Shown: positions 1 through 10,310 of the stretch, piece after piece
How the letters are laid out: each line of letters opens with the position of its first letter
Numbering within the stretch: the first letter of the stretch is position 1
From: Porticoccaceae bacterium
Lineage (GTDB): Bacteria; Pseudomonadota; Gammaproteobacteria; Pseudomonadales; Porticoccaceae
Length of the DNA stretch: 36,873 nucleotides
Direction: 5' to 3'
NCBI GenBank assembly: GCA_017858135.1
Contig: JAFMBY010000019.1
Location: 1 to 36,873 of the forward strand
Notes under the pieces: model-generated
The model's input: the letters and a program-made list of their open reading frames with translations, nothing else
What the model was told of the DNA's origin: nothing
Databases searched by the model: none
Translations under genes and position numbers: made by a program

Positions 1-2
1 CA

Positions 3-56
3 AGCCGACGCGAGGCGATTCACCAACGCTATGGTCAAGAGCACCTAACTACTTAG
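3..56 (+). CDS. C-terminal tail of a CDS entering from the left edge (…SRREAIHQRYGQEHLTT*), product unknown
   Basis: Frame 3 is open from the window edge to TAG at 54-56 and the peptide looks protein-like. Too short to identify; other frames also close nearby. Confidence 0.3.
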   Translation, partial: SRREAIHQRYGQEHLTT

Positions 57-454
57 CTACTTAGCTTAGCTACCTAGACTGACTGTGCACCACAGTGCGG
101 ATAGCCCAGCAATAAATTGCTTGGTCTTGGGTATGGGCGTGACCCAAGTTTTAATTGAGAACCGATAGCCTTTGCTAGCAGCAATCTGTGCTGTGACTCA
201 CTGTTTTTCAGTTTCGCCAGCAATAGCCAGCGCAAATTCATTTTACTGTTGTCAGAGAAAAACAAGAAAACGGCAAAATCAGTTGCTATAGCAATTTATA
301 CCTTTTAGAGTCTCGTTGAAAATGCTTAAAAAACCCAACCGAGCTGGTATACAAGGTTATTTAAGATATAGTGAGCGTCTTTCAACCAGCTGCGGCGGAT
401 GAAGTTGAGAAATAAAAAAGCAGTACTATTACCAATAACTTGCTAGGGGATATC

Positions 455-2956
455 ATGAATCAGATAAACACACCTAAGTCATATTTAGCAGTTGCGATAG
501 CAAGTTTGTTTGCTAGTAGCATCACTCAAGCGGCAATTGATGAAATAGTTGTCACCGCAAACAAGCGAGAACAAACTCTTCAAGACATTCCAATGTCTGT
601 GTCGGTTACCAGTGGTGAGCAGATTGCGCAGTCTAGCATTGTCGATTTGATTGATTTGCAATCAGCGGTTCCTGCGCTGCGTGTTAACCAGCTGCAGAGT
701 TCTGCACAGACCAATTTCATTATTCGCGGCTACGGTAACGGCGCTAACAACCCAGGCATCGAGCCTGCGGTAAGTGTCTATATTGATGGCGTTCCGCGCA
801 CCCGCTCCGCTTCATCACTCGCTGACTTACCAACTGTACAGCGCGTTGAAGTATTGAGTGGTCCACAGTCTACTCTGTTCGGCAAGAACGCTTCTGCTGG
901 TGTTATCAGCGTAAGCACTCTGCTCCCAGAGCAAGAAATGGGTGGCATGATTGAAGCCACCGCCGGTAACTACGGCTCAAGAATTATCAAAGGCACAGTA
1001 ACAGGTGGTATTACCGACACAGTCTCTTTCCGACTTTCTGCCAGTGACAATGCCAGCGATGGCTATGCCACTAACATCACTACCGGCGAAGACGTCAACA
1101 ATCGCAGCCGTAGCGCCATCCGTGGGCAGCTGTTAATTGAGCCCAACGACGATCTGACAATTCGTATGATCGCCGACTACAACGAGATCGACGAAGAATG
1201 CTGTGCCGCAAGCTCACTGGTTTATGGCGATGCAAGTGGTGTTGCCGCAGCTCTTGCCGCGGCCAGAGGTAATGCAACCACTCCTGTTGATCCCTGGGCA
1301 CGCAATCTCACTATGAACGACAGCCCATCGAATAAACTAAAAGGCGATGGTATATCCGTTCAAGTTGACTACGATTTGGACTTTGCGACATTGACCTCGA
1401 TTACCTCATCTCGAGACCAGTCTCTGCGCTCAACGTTTGATGCAGATTTCACCGGCGCGGAGTTAGTTGATGAAAACCGTGTTGATTATGACTTCAAAAC
1501 CTTCACCCAGGAATTTCGTCTAACCTCTACTGGCGACGGCGACGTGCAGTGGATGGCGGGCATCTCTCATTCCGATGAAGATATCCAGACGTTCCGCAAT
1601 GTCACCTTTGGTGATGACATTTATAACTATGCTGACTTCCTTGTTACTGCAGGGCTGTCTGCTGGTATCGCGGCGCAGGCTGCGCAAGGCTATATTGCAG
1701 CAACCGGTGATACAGCTGGCGCTGCGGCCTATGGCGCTGGCGTAGCGACTGATACCCTCGCAGCGGTCGGCGGCTCTGGTGTCAACTATGTGGGTGCTGC
1801 ATTTGGTGCCTGCCTGGTCAACGCTGTACCATGCTCCGACATATTCTTTGTACCGGGAACCGGTAATGTCAATGAAAGCTTCCAAATGGAAGGGGTTGCT
1901 ACTTCAGTATTTGGTCAGGTAGATATTGCCATGAGTGATAATCTGACAGCCACTGTCGGTTTGAACTACACCGAAGATAAAAAGACCGTTGTGTCCGATG
2001 TCCTGGTTATCGATGCATTTGCCGAATTGCCACTTGCTGCTGCCGGACTTGGCGCGCTGTCGGGCCTGCAGCTCTTCCCTCCATTCCCGGCCTATGGTGG
2101 CGATGAAGATGAATCAGGTGTTTTTAAATCTGACGACCTGACTCACACTCTGCGTCTGGCCTATCAGATGAATGACGATATGACCTTCTATGCAAGCCAT
2201 TCAACTGGTTTTAAGGCGGCCTCAGTCAATCTGTCTGTGGATGGACGCACGCCGGGTAACCGGTCTGCTGACCCAGAAGAAGCAACTAACATTGAAGTCG
2301 GCCTTAAAGCGTCCTTCGACAACGGTTACTTGAACGTTGCTCTTTTCCAACAATCCATTGAAGGCTTCCAGTCTAACGTATTCTCTGGAACAGGCTTTAA
2401 TCTGGAAAATGCAGGTAAAGAGACCCACGAGGGCATTGAGCTTGATGCCATGGTTGCATTATCTGAGAGCCTAGTGGTGGGCTTTTCTGCCATCGCCATT
2501 GATGCGGTCTATGATTCATTCACCAATGGTACCTGCGACACCACTGGTCAGGCCGGAGAAGCCTACCAATGTGTTGGAGACGCAAATACTATTGACCTGA
2601 GTGGTCTCAGCCCTGCAGGTGTGCACGAGTTAAGTGTCAATGCCAATGCGGTCTATTCTTTTGATGTCAGTGACAGCATTAATGGTTTCTTCCGCGTCGA
2701 GTATGTCCATGAGAAAGATGTCAATATCGCCGATCTGATTCCAATGAGCCTGGCAAGTCGCGGTACTGACAACCTCAATGCAAGCCTTGGCTTCAGCAGT
2801 GACAAGGGCGGTTGGGATGCTATGTTGTGGGGTCGTAACCTGACTGACCACGAAAGCCTGATCTCAGCATTCCCGACTACTGCACAGCCAGGTAGCTTCA
2901 CCGGCTACCCGAATGCACCACGTACCTATGGTCTGACTCTGCGTAAAAACTTCTAA
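455..2956 (+). CDS. TonB-dependent outer-membrane receptor
   Basis: Signal peptide ending …SITQA; TonB-box-like AIDEIVVTANKREQ; plug motifs (FIIRGYG, VSVYIDGVPR, VEVLSGPQSTLFGKNASAGVISV); C-terminal GLTLRKNF beta-barrel end. The ATG at 455, preceded by AGGGG, is a better start than the TTG at 440. Confidence 0.95.
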   Translation: MNQINTPKSYLAVAIASLFASSITQAAIDEIVVTANKREQTLQDIPMSVSVTSGEQIAQSSIVDLIDLQSAVPALRVNQLQSSAQTNFIIRGYGNGANNPGIEPAVSVYIDGVPRTRSASSLADLPTVQRVEVLSGPQSTLFGKNASAGVISVSTLLPEQEMGGMIEATAGNYGSRIIKGTVTGGITDTVSFRLSASDNASDGYATNITTGEDVNNRSRSAIRGQLLIEPNDDLTIRMIADYNEIDEECCAASSLVYGDASGVAAALAAARGNATTPVDPWARNLTMNDSPSNKLKGDGISVQVDYDLDFATLTSITSSRDQSLRSTFDADFTGAELVDENRVDYDFKTFTQEFRLTSTGDGDVQWMAGISHSDEDIQTFRNVTFGDDIYNYADFLVTAGLSAGIAAQAAQGYIAATGDTAGAAAYGAGVATDTLAAVGGSGVNYVGAAFGACLVNAVPCSDIFFVPGTGNVNESFQMEGVATSVFGQVDIAMSDNLTATVGLNYTEDKKTVVSDVLVIDAFAELPLAAAGLGALSGLQLFPPFPAYGGDEDESGVFKSDDLTHTLRLAYQMNDDMTFYASHSTGFKAASVNLSVDGRTPGNRSADPEEATNIEVGLKASFDNGYLNVALFQQSIEGFQSNVFSGTGFNLENAGKETHEGIELDAMVALSESLVVGFSAIAIDAVYDSFTNGTCDTTGQAGEAYQCVGDANTIDLSGLSPAGVHELSVNANAVYSFDVSDSINGFFRVEYVHEKDVNIADLIPMSLASRGTDNLNASLGFSSDKGGWDAMLWGRNLTDHESLISAFPTTAQPGSFTGYPNAPRTYGLTLRKNF

Positions 2957-2989
2957 GCTTCGTTTTATTACTTAGAAAGGTCTGACAAG

Positions 2990-3021
2990 AATGGCGACTC
3001 GCAAGAGTCGCCATTTTTTTT
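2990..3021 (+). terminator. Rho-independent terminator of the TonB receptor gene
   Basis: Perfect 11-bp stem AATGGCGACTC-GCAA-GAGTCGCCATT followed by a T-tract. Confidence 0.93.
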
Positions 3022-3035
3022 GCCTGAAAAAAAGA

Positions 3036-4226
3036 CTAAATCCCCAGCTCGCTCTTCACTGCGGCAAAAGCCCCTAGAGCCAGCTCAAGATCATCCCGGC
3101 TGTGGGCCGCTGACATCTGGGTGCGAATACGCGCCTTGCCGTGGGCCACCACCGGATAGGAAAAGGCCACCACATAGACGCCATGGGCGAGCATTCTCTC
3201 AGCAAATTTGGCCGCCAGTGCCGCATCATCCAACATCACCGCAACAATCGGGTGTTCACCGGGCAGCAATCTGAATCCCAAGCGCTGCATAGCATCACGG
3301 AAAAAAGCGGTATTCTCCATTAGCTGCTGCTGCAGCTGATTGGATTGACTGACCAACTGCAGGGCCTTGATCGCGCCAGCTACCACTGGTGGCGCAACCG
3401 TATTGGAAAACAGGTAGGGGCGCGAGCGCTGGCGTAACAGATCGACCACTTCTCTGCGCGCACTGGTAAAGCCGCCGCTACCGCCCCCCAGTGCCTTACC
3501 CAGGGTGCCAGTAATAATATCCACTCGATCCATGCAGCCGCGGTATTCATGGGTTCCGCGTCCATTGGCGCCGAGAAAGCCGCTGGCATGGCAGTCATCA
3601 AAGTGCACTAGTGCATTGTATTTATCCGCCAGATCGCAGATTTCATCTAATTTAGCGATACTGCCATCCATGGAGAAAACTCCGTCTGTAGTAATCAATT
3701 TAAACCGCGCTCCGGCCTTATCTGCGGCCTGTAGCTGGCTTTCCAGATCCGCCATATCAGAGTTTAGGTAGCGGTAACGCTTAGCCTTACAAAGACGTAC
3801 ACCGTCGATAATACTGGCATGATTCAACTCGTCTGAGATGACCGCATCCTCGGCCCCGAGCAGAGTCTCAAAAAGCCCAGCATTGGCGTCAAAGCAGGAG
3901 GGATACAGAATCGTCTCTTCACTGCCAACAAAAGCGCTTAGATCATGCTCCAACTGCTTATGAATAGTCTGTGTGCCACAGATAAACCGCACCGAGGCCA
4001 TGCCGTAGCCCCACTCTTCCAGTCCACGCATAGCGGCCGCCTTGACCTCTGGGTGCTGAGCCAGGCCAAGGTAGTTGTTAGCGCAGAGATTGAGCACCTG
4101 TGCGCCGCTGTTAACCGATACTCTGACGCCTTGAGCGGAGGTTATTACACGCTCATGTTTGGTTAACCCACTCTCTTCAATCTGCTGTAACTCAGTTTGC
4201 AGATGATCTTGAAACTTGCCGTACAT
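3036..4226 (-). CDS. kbl: Glycine C-acetyltransferase (2-amino-3-ketobutyrate CoA ligase)
   Basis: PLP alpha-oxoamine synthase family sequence ([48 protein letters not shown]); adjacent to tdh. Confidence 0.96.
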   Translation of the reverse strand: MYGKFQDHLQTELQQIEESGLTKHERVITSAQGVRVSVNSGAQVLNLCANNYLGLAQHPEVKAAAMRGLEEWGYGMASVRFICGTQTIHKQLEHDLSAFVGSEETILYPSCFDANAGLFETLLGAEDAVISDELNHASIIDGVRLCKAKRYRYLNSDMADLESQLQAADKAGARFKLITTDGVFSMDGSIAKLDEICDLADKYNALVHFDDCHASGFLGANGRGTHEYRGCMDRVDIITGTLGKALGGGSGGFTSARREVVDLLRQRSRPYLFSNTVAPPVVAGAIKALQLVSQSNQLQQQLMENTAFFRDAMQRLGFRLLPGEHPIVAVMLDDAALAAKFAERMLAHGVYVVAFSYPVVAHGKARIRTQMSAAHSRDDLELALGAFAAVKSELGI

Positions 4227-4262
4227 AATCTCTCCTCGAATCTTTCCTCAACATTGGGAAAA

Positions 4263-5288
4263 TTATTGCCAATTCAAAATGACTTTACTCGCCTGACCCG
4301 CGTTCATCGCATCAAAGCCCTGCTGAAAATCAGTGTAGTGCAGACGATGTGTAATCACTGCTGAGATATCCAGGCCACTCTCGATCATCACTGACATCTT
4401 GTACCAGGTTTCATACATTTCACGGCCATAGATACCCTTCAATGTGAGCATATTAAAAATCACCAGACTCCAGTCGATGGCCACCTGTTCAGCGGGAATA
4501 CCTAGCATTGCAACCTTGCCTCCATGGCACATATTCGTCAATAGATCGCGAAATGCCGCTGCATTGCCCGACATCTCCAGACCCACATCAAAGCCCTCTG
4601 ACATGCCCAGCGCACGCTGCACATCGGCGAGCTTTTCACTGCGCACATCGACCGTGCAGGTGGCACCCATTTTTTTCGCCAATTCGAGACGCTGCGGATT
4701 AATATCAGTGATTACTACATTGCGCGCACCGGCGTGACGGCACACCGCGGCCGCCATGGCGCCAATGGGACCGGCACCGGTAATCAGCACATCCTCGCCA
4801 AGTAAATCGTATTGCAGAGCGGTGTGCACAGCGTTGCCAAGCGGATCAAATAGCGCGGCGATATCGAGATCAATATCGCGGCGATGTTCCCACACGTTTG
4901 ACATCGGCAATGCCAGATATTCAGCAAAGGCCCCTGGACGATCGACACCAACGCCAGAGGTATGCGCACAGAGATGGCGACGACCCGCCAGACAGTTGCG
5001 ACAGCGACCGCAGACCACATGCCCCTCTCCCGACACAATCTGGCCAGGGCGGAAATCATTCACATTGGAACCGACATCAACGATTTCGCCAACAAACTCA
5101 TGTCCGACAACCATGGGAACTGGAATGGTCTCCTGCGCCCAGCTGTCCCAGTTATAGATATGCATATCGGTACCGCAGATCGCCGTGCGATTAACTTTTA
5201 TCAGCACATCGTTGATACCAATCTCTGGCTCTGGAACGTCCTCTAACCACAGACCAACGCTGGAATTCCTTTTTACCAATGCTTTCAT
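4263..5288 (-). CDS. tdh: L-threonine 3-dehydrogenase
   Basis: Zn-dependent MDR family: [44 protein letters not shown]; 341 aa; operon with kbl. Confidence 0.96.
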   Translation of the reverse strand: MKALVKRNSSVGLWLEDVPEPEIGINDVLIKVNRTAICGTDMHIYNWDSWAQETIPVPMVVGHEFVGEIVDVGSNVNDFRPGQIVSGEGHVVCGRCRNCLAGRRHLCAHTSGVGVDRPGAFAEYLALPMSNVWEHRRDIDLDIAALFDPLGNAVHTALQYDLLGEDVLITGAGPIGAMAAAVCRHAGARNVVITDINPQRLELAKKMGATCTVDVRSEKLADVQRALGMSEGFDVGLEMSGNAAAFRDLLTNMCHGGKVAMLGIPAEQVAIDWSLVIFNMLTLKGIYGREMYETWYKMSVMIESGLDISAVITHRLHYTDFQQGFDAMNAGQASKVILNWQ

Positions 5289-5415
5289 GATGCAAGTTCC
5301 CTAGTTAATTTATACTATATAAGAAATTATTCTCTTATCGTAGATTCAACAATTCCTTTATGCAAGATTTAAATCCTGTATAGTAAGCGTTTTTTAGCGA
5401 TCTAGAGTATTAAGC

Positions 5416-5994
5416 ATGAGCAAAAGCCATCAAGATAGCGACCCAGCTAGTCACGCACTGTGCAGCAGAGTCACCGCGCTGAGGAAAAAAAATAAATTAA
5501 CCCTCGACCAACTGGCAGCCGCCTCGGGCGTTAGTCGCTCAATGTTGAGTCAAATTGAACGCGGCCAGGCCAACCCCACCCTGACCGTCACCTTCCGTAT
5601 CGCACAGGCATTTGGCATGAGCATTGGCGAGTTGGTCGATCAGGCTTGGCAATCATCGACTATTGAGGTGGTTCATGGCGAGGACAAGAGCAATTTCTTT
5701 CGCCATGATAAAGAGTGTCAGATTCGCACGCTGTCGCCTCTGCATATGGAAAAAAATATTGAGTTCTATGAATTGCGCATTGCCCCAGGGGCCAGTTTAA
5801 CCAGCGCCCCCCACTATGAGGGCACCAAAGAACTACTGACCATCACCAATGGCCGGGCGAGAGTAGTCTCAGGAGAAAATGCCACTGAACTAGCCCAAGG
5901 TGACTCAGCACAGTATCGTGCCGATCTGCCCCATGCCATTGAGAATAGTGGTAAAAAGGAGTTGGTCTGCTATCTGGTGGTCACCAGCCCTTAG
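5416..5994 (+). CDS. XRE-family transcriptional regulator with C-terminal cupin domain
   Basis: N-terminal HTH (LDQLAAASGVSRSMLSQIERGQANPTLTVTFRIAQAFG) followed by a cupin-like half; divergent from tdh-kbl. Confidence 0.9.
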   Translation: MSKSHQDSDPASHALCSRVTALRKKNKLTLDQLAAASGVSRSMLSQIERGQANPTLTVTFRIAQAFGMSIGELVDQAWQSSTIEVVHGEDKSNFFRHDKECQIRTLSPLHMEKNIEFYELRIAPGASLTSAPHYEGTKELLTITNGRARVVSGENATELAQGDSAQYRADLPHAIENSGKKELVCYLVVTSP

Positions 5995-6015
5995 GCTTAG
6001 ACGCGCAATATCAAT

Positions 6016-6384
6016 TTAATTAGACCAAAAAAGAAACAGTGCCAAGGCAAAGTAGAGTAGCGACAAGGGCAGTGCAAAGAGCCAGTAGTTGGCGATAAAC
6101 TTTTCCGTGAGTGACCTAGCCCTCTCGGGGAAAACCCAGAGAGTAAGACCTTTAAGTACTGCACTAGCACCAATGATAAATAGGATTAACCACTCGAGTT
6201 GCTGAGACCAGTCGAGGACCGAGGTGCTCCAGAGAATAAGGCTGATACCAATAGCAAGATTTAGCCAGACAAAGGGACGCCAGGATGGCATCGATAACAG
6301 ACGCCGAGAAAAACCGCTGACTAAGGGTCGACACAACAGTCCGAGAGCAACCAGGAAAAAGACGACGGATAAGACAATAGTCAC
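6016..6384 (-). CDS. Small hypothetical multi-spanning membrane protein
   Basis: 122 aa with several hydrophobic segments; GTG start preceded by AGAGGAG; same strand and downstream of the SulP gene. Confidence 0.65.
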   Translation of the reverse strand: MTIVLSVVFFLVALGLLCRPLVSGFSRRLLSMPSWRPFVWLNLAIGISLILWSTSVLDWSQQLEWLILFIIGASAVLKGLTLWVFPERARSLTEKFIANYWLFALPLSLLYFALALFLFWSN

Positions 6385-6488
6385 GATAATCTCCTCTAGC
6401 CTTTGTAGCTAGAGGTTAGCATATTAATACTGCGGATTTCTATCAGCTGCGACCTAGGTGAGATTGTTTTAACTTAGGTCTGCTTGCT

Positions 6489-8054
6489 TTAGCCCAGTGA
6501 GTCTTCAGCGACGAAGTACTTGGGATCTTCGATCACATTGACCTCAACTAGGTTGCCTGCTTTCTTCAGAAGCTTGCGGCACTCATCGCTGAGGTGTACA
6601 AGATGCAGGGTTTTGCCGGCATTCAAATAGCGTTCCGCCAGGGTATCAATCGCTTCCAGCCCAGAGTGGTCAGCCACTCGTGAGCGAGCAAAGTCGATCA
6701 CTACATCGTCGTTGTCCTGCTGCGGATCGAAACGCTCCAAAAAGGAGGTTACCGAGCCAAAAAATAGTGGTCCAGTGACGCCATAAACAGTTGAGCCTTT
6801 GTGATCTTCGCGCGCTTCAATACGAATATATTTGGCATGTTCCCAAGCAAACACCAGCGCCGAGACAATCACACCAACTACCACAGCGACAGCGAGATCG
6901 GTGGCCACAGTGACCGCAGACACCAGCACCAGAATCAGTGCATCACTGCGTGGTACTTTCCCGATAATGCGAAAACTACTCCATTCAAAGGTACCGATCA
7001 CTACGATAAACATCACACCGATCAATGCTGCCAATGGGATTGTTTCAATCAGTGTCGAACCCACCAGAATAAACAGCAACAGAGACAGGGCCGCAGTAAT
7101 ACCCGACAGACGTCCACGACCACCGGAGTTCACATTGATCATGCTCTGGCCAATCATCGCGCAACCGCCCATACCACCAAATAATCCGGTGACTGTATTA
7201 GCAACACCCTGACCGATACATTCTCGATTTCCGCGTCCGCGGGTCTCAGTGATCTCGTCGATCAAGCGCAGTGTTAGCAGCGATTCGATTAAGCCAATAG
7301 CCGCCAAAATAATTGCATAGGGCAAGATAATAAACAGAGTTTCAAGGTTAAATGGCACCATAGGAATATGGAAACTGGGCAGTCCGCCAGCAATCGATGC
7401 GACATCGCCAACGACCTTAGTGTCGACATCGAAGTACATCACAATCAAGGTAACGGTAACAATCGCCACCAGCGATGAAGGCAGTACTTTGGTGAAACGT
7501 GGCAACAGATGAATAATTGCCATGGTCAGAAGCACCAGACCCAGCAAGGTATAGAGCGCTTCGCCAGTCATCCAGGCAACATCGATAATCGAGCCCTGCA
7601 TACTGGTACCGGCAAGCCAACCCGGTTCACCGGCAACGCCAAACTGACTCAGCTGAGCGAGAAAAATAACAATCGCTAGGCCGTTAACAAACCCGAGCAT
7701 TACCGGGTGCGGCACCATGCGAATAAACTTGCCGAGCTTGAAGACACCGGCGAGGATTTGTAAAAGGCCCATCAACACCACAGTGATAAACAAGTACTCA
7801 ACGCCGTGATCGGCAACCAGTGTCACCATCACAACGGCCAGTGCACCAGTGGCACCAGAGATCATACCCGGACGACCGCCAATGCAGGCGGTGATTAGCC
7901 CCACCATAAAGGCAGCGTAGAGACCCACCAGCGGCGCAACTCCGGCGACAAATGCAAAAGCCACTGCCTCTGGCACCAGGGCCAGAGCCACGGTAAGACC
8001 GGATAATAGGTCGTTTCTATAGGAGATAACTCGACTGGGGCGAAGCTCAAACAT
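6489..8054 (-). CDS. SulP-family inorganic anion transporter with C-terminal STAS domain
   Basis: N-terminal [33 protein letters not shown] and C-terminal STAS-like [22 protein letters not shown]. Confidence 0.93.
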   Translation of the reverse strand: MFELRPSRVISYRNDLLSGLTVALALVPEAVAFAFVAGVAPLVGLYAAFMVGLITACIGGRPGMISGATGALAVVMVTLVADHGVEYLFITVVLMGLLQILAGVFKLGKFIRMVPHPVMLGFVNGLAIVIFLAQLSQFGVAGEPGWLAGTSMQGSIIDVAWMTGEALYTLLGLVLLTMAIIHLLPRFTKVLPSSLVAIVTVTLIVMYFDVDTKVVGDVASIAGGLPSFHIPMVPFNLETLFIILPYAIILAAIGLIESLLTLRLIDEITETRGRGNRECIGQGVANTVTGLFGGMGGCAMIGQSMINVNSGGRGRLSGITAALSLLLFILVGSTLIETIPLAALIGVMFIVVIGTFEWSSFRIIGKVPRSDALILVLVSAVTVATDLAVAVVVGVIVSALVFAWEHAKYIRIEAREDHKGSTVYGVTGPLFFGSVTSFLERFDPQQDNDDVVIDFARSRVADHSGLEAIDTLAERYLNAGKTLHLVHLSDECRKLLKKAGNLVEVNVIEDPKYFVAEDSLG

Positions 8055-8083
8055 TTAAATACTCAAATTGCTGTAACGAATAA

Positions 8084-8123
8084 ATCCGCAGCGATTAATA
8101 ATGCCTTATTAATCGCTGCGGAT
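8084..8123 (-). terminator. Perfect 18-bp inverted repeat downstream of rhlE; probable terminator or structured intergenic element
   Basis: ATCCGCAGCGATTAATAA-TGCC-TTATTAATCGCTGCGGAT. On the minus strand it is followed only by a weak T-rich stretch (TTTATTCGTT). Confidence 0.6.
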
Positions 8124-8152
8124 ACGATAGAGATTTCCTAGCTCAACTAAAC

Positions 8153-9736
8153 TTAGCCGCGTGGGCCACGCTGTTGCGGACGACTATTGCCACGGGCTGC
8201 ATCACCTCGTACCGCAGGTCTGGCAGTGCGATTGCCACTGCGGTTTCCCGCGCCACTACTATTGCGCGCGCCGCCACCATTGGAGGCGCCGCTTTTCGCG
8301 TAAGGACCATCGCCACGACCGCCCTGTGGAGATGATGTACGGCGCCCCTCTCCCTGAGGAGCTGGACGACCTTCACTGCGGCTGTGTTCTTTATTGCCGT
8401 CTCGATTGCCGTCACGAGCACCATCACGAGAACTGCCACCTGCTTTGTGCTTGGCTCCGGGCTTGGGACCATGGGAATAGGTGCTAACACGCTTAACTCT
8501 TGGATCTGGCTTGCTCTTGCCGCGACTGTTGGTTTCGCTGTTTAGCGCTTTGCGCTGTTTGTTAGTCCTAACCGGTCGATCAAGATTAGTCTCTGGAACA
8601 TCATGCGTTGGCTCAAAGCCATCCATCACTTCGCGTGGCAGCAGCTTCTGAGTCAGGCGTTCGATATCCGAGAGCAGATCCACTTCATCAGCGCTGACCA
8701 ACGATATGGCGGTGCCGGTGGCGCCTGCGCGACCGGTTCGTCCAATACGGTGAACATAGTCTTCGGCGACATTCGGCAGGTCAAAGTTGACCACCTGTGG
8801 AAGCTGTTCGATATCCAAACCTCGAGCGGCGATATCAGTGGCCACCAGAATACGAATCTCGCCAGCTTTAAAGCCAGCCAGTGCTTTAGTGCGCGCACCC
8901 TGACTTTTATTACCGTGAATTGCAGCGGCGACAATGCCCTCAGATTCAAGGTGCTTAGTGAGTTTGTTGGCGCCGTGTTTGGTTTTGGTAAAAACCAACG
9001 CCTGACCCCAACTATTGTCATGAATCAAACGCGTCAGAACGGCAGCTTTTTGCTTTTTGTCGACGGTGTAAATCGACTGAGTCACTGTCGGCGCCGTGGC
9101 ATTGCGCGGCGTAACAGAAATCTCAATTGGATTGCTAACCAGGCCTTTGGCCAGCTTGCGAATATCATCAGAAAAGGTTGCCGAGAACATCAGGTTCTGA
9201 CGACGCTTGGGCAGCAAACTGATAATGCGCTTTATATCGTGAATAAAGCCCATATCCAACATACGATCGGCTTCATCCAGCACCAGCACTTCCAGATAGG
9301 TAAACTTGACCGCGTTCTGGCTGTAGAGATCCATCAGTCGACCAGGAGTGGCGACCAATACGTCTACGCCACGACGCAGCTTCATCATTTGCGGATTAAT
9401 TTTTACGCCACCAAAGACCACGGCGGACGATAGCGACATATGCTTGCCATAAGTGGCAACGCTCTCACCTACCTGAGCCGCTAGCTCACGAGTTGGCGTC
9501 AGAATCAATGTGCGCACCTGATTGGGCTGTGCGCGACGACCCGTACTGAGAAGTTCGAGTATCGGCAAGGTGAAACCTGCGGTTTTGCCGGTACCGGTCT
9601 GAGCGGCAGCCATCACATCACGGCCATCAAGGATGGCAGGTATGGCTTTAGCTTGAATAGGTGAAGGAGTATCGTAGCCCTGTGCAGCAACGGCTTTGAG
9701 AATCGGGGCGGATAAGCCCAGGTCTTTAAAGGTCAT
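8153..9736 (-). CDS. rhlE: ATP-dependent DEAD-box RNA helicase, RhlE type
   Basis: Motifs [74 protein letters not shown]; Gly/Arg-rich C-terminal tail. Confidence 0.95.
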   Translation of the reverse strand: MTFKDLGLSAPILKAVAAQGYDTPSPIQAKAIPAILDGRDVMAAAQTGTGKTAGFTLPILELLSTGRRAQPNQVRTLILTPTRELAAQVGESVATYGKHMSLSSAVVFGGVKINPQMMKLRRGVDVLVATPGRLMDLYSQNAVKFTYLEVLVLDEADRMLDMGFIHDIKRIISLLPKRRQNLMFSATFSDDIRKLAKGLVSNPIEISVTPRNATAPTVTQSIYTVDKKQKAAVLTRLIHDNSWGQALVFTKTKHGANKLTKHLESEGIVAAAIHGNKSQGARTKALAGFKAGEIRILVATDIAARGLDIEQLPQVVNFDLPNVAEDYVHRIGRTGRAGATGTAISLVSADEVDLLSDIERLTQKLLPREVMDGFEPTHDVPETNLDRPVRTNKQRKALNSETNSRGKSKPDPRVKRVSTYSHGPKPGAKHKAGGSSRDGARDGNRDGNKEHSRSEGRPAPQGEGRRTSSPQGGRGDGPYAKSGASNGGGARNSSGAGNRSGNRTARPAVRGDAARGNSRPQQRGPRG

Positions 9737-9944
9737 AAGGTGTCTTTTTGCGAATGGGCGTCGCTCGAAATTGAGTGGCCCCTTTGGAATGGCGCGCAGC
9801 GTACAGGAAATCGCCCCAAAAAGCTATGTCTAAGGGTTTGGCGATGCCTGAGTCCTGTCCTTGAGACCTGAGCTTGCCGACTGTGTTGATCGGTTATGTT
9901 GGCAGCGATCTTGGACGCGGCTAAATAGCCCGTCAGCTGGCAAT

Positions 9945-10310
9945 TCAGCTGGCAATAAACTTCATCGAAATCGAATTCACACAGTGACGAATATTCTTAG
10001 CAGTGAAACCCTCACCTTCAAAGATATGACCCAGATGCCCATCGCAGGTGGCACAGAGAATTTCCGTGCGTCGCCCATCGGCATCCACTTCGCGGCGCAC
10101 CGCACCGGCGATCTCATCGTCAAAACTAGGCCAGCCACAGTGTGAGGGAAATTTGTGCTCCGAGCGATACAATGGCGCATCGCACTGCTTGCAGATATAT
10201 AGCCCCCCGTCTGAGTTATCCGTGTACTCACCAACAAAGGGTCGTTCAGTTCCCTTGTCTTGGATGACATATTTTTCTTCCGCGGTCAGCGGATTAAGTA
10301 GCTTACTCAT
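9945..10310 (-). CDS. msrB: Peptide-methionine (R)-S-oxide reductase
   Basis: [40 protein letters not shown]. Preferred start is the internal ATG at 10310 ([22 protein letters not shown]…), overlapping the kinase stop by 8 nt. Confidence 0.95.
   Translation of the reverse strand: MSKLLNPLTAEEKYVIQDKGTERPFVGEYTDNSDGGLYICKQCDAPLYRSEHKFPSHCGWPSFDDEIAGAVRREVDADGRRTEILCATCDGHLGHIFEGEGFTAKNIRHCVNSISMKFIAS

Noticed and set aside
74-265. 63-aa minus-strand ORF near the left edge
   Set aside because: No ribosome-binding site or recognisable pattern; probably non-coding.
3020-3323. Plus-strand ORFs of 84 and 60 aa near the first terminator
   Set aside because: Start at the terminator T-tract and run antisense through the kbl 3' end; no support.
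4444-5246. Overlapping plus-strand ORFs (64-133 aa) opposite tdh
   Set aside because: Antisense to tdh in several frames at once; explained by codon bias of the real gene.
8603-9433. 276-aa plus-strand ORF opposite the rhlE helicase
   Set aside because: Lies wholly antisense to a motif-rich DEAD-box gene; shadow ORF with no recognisable domain.
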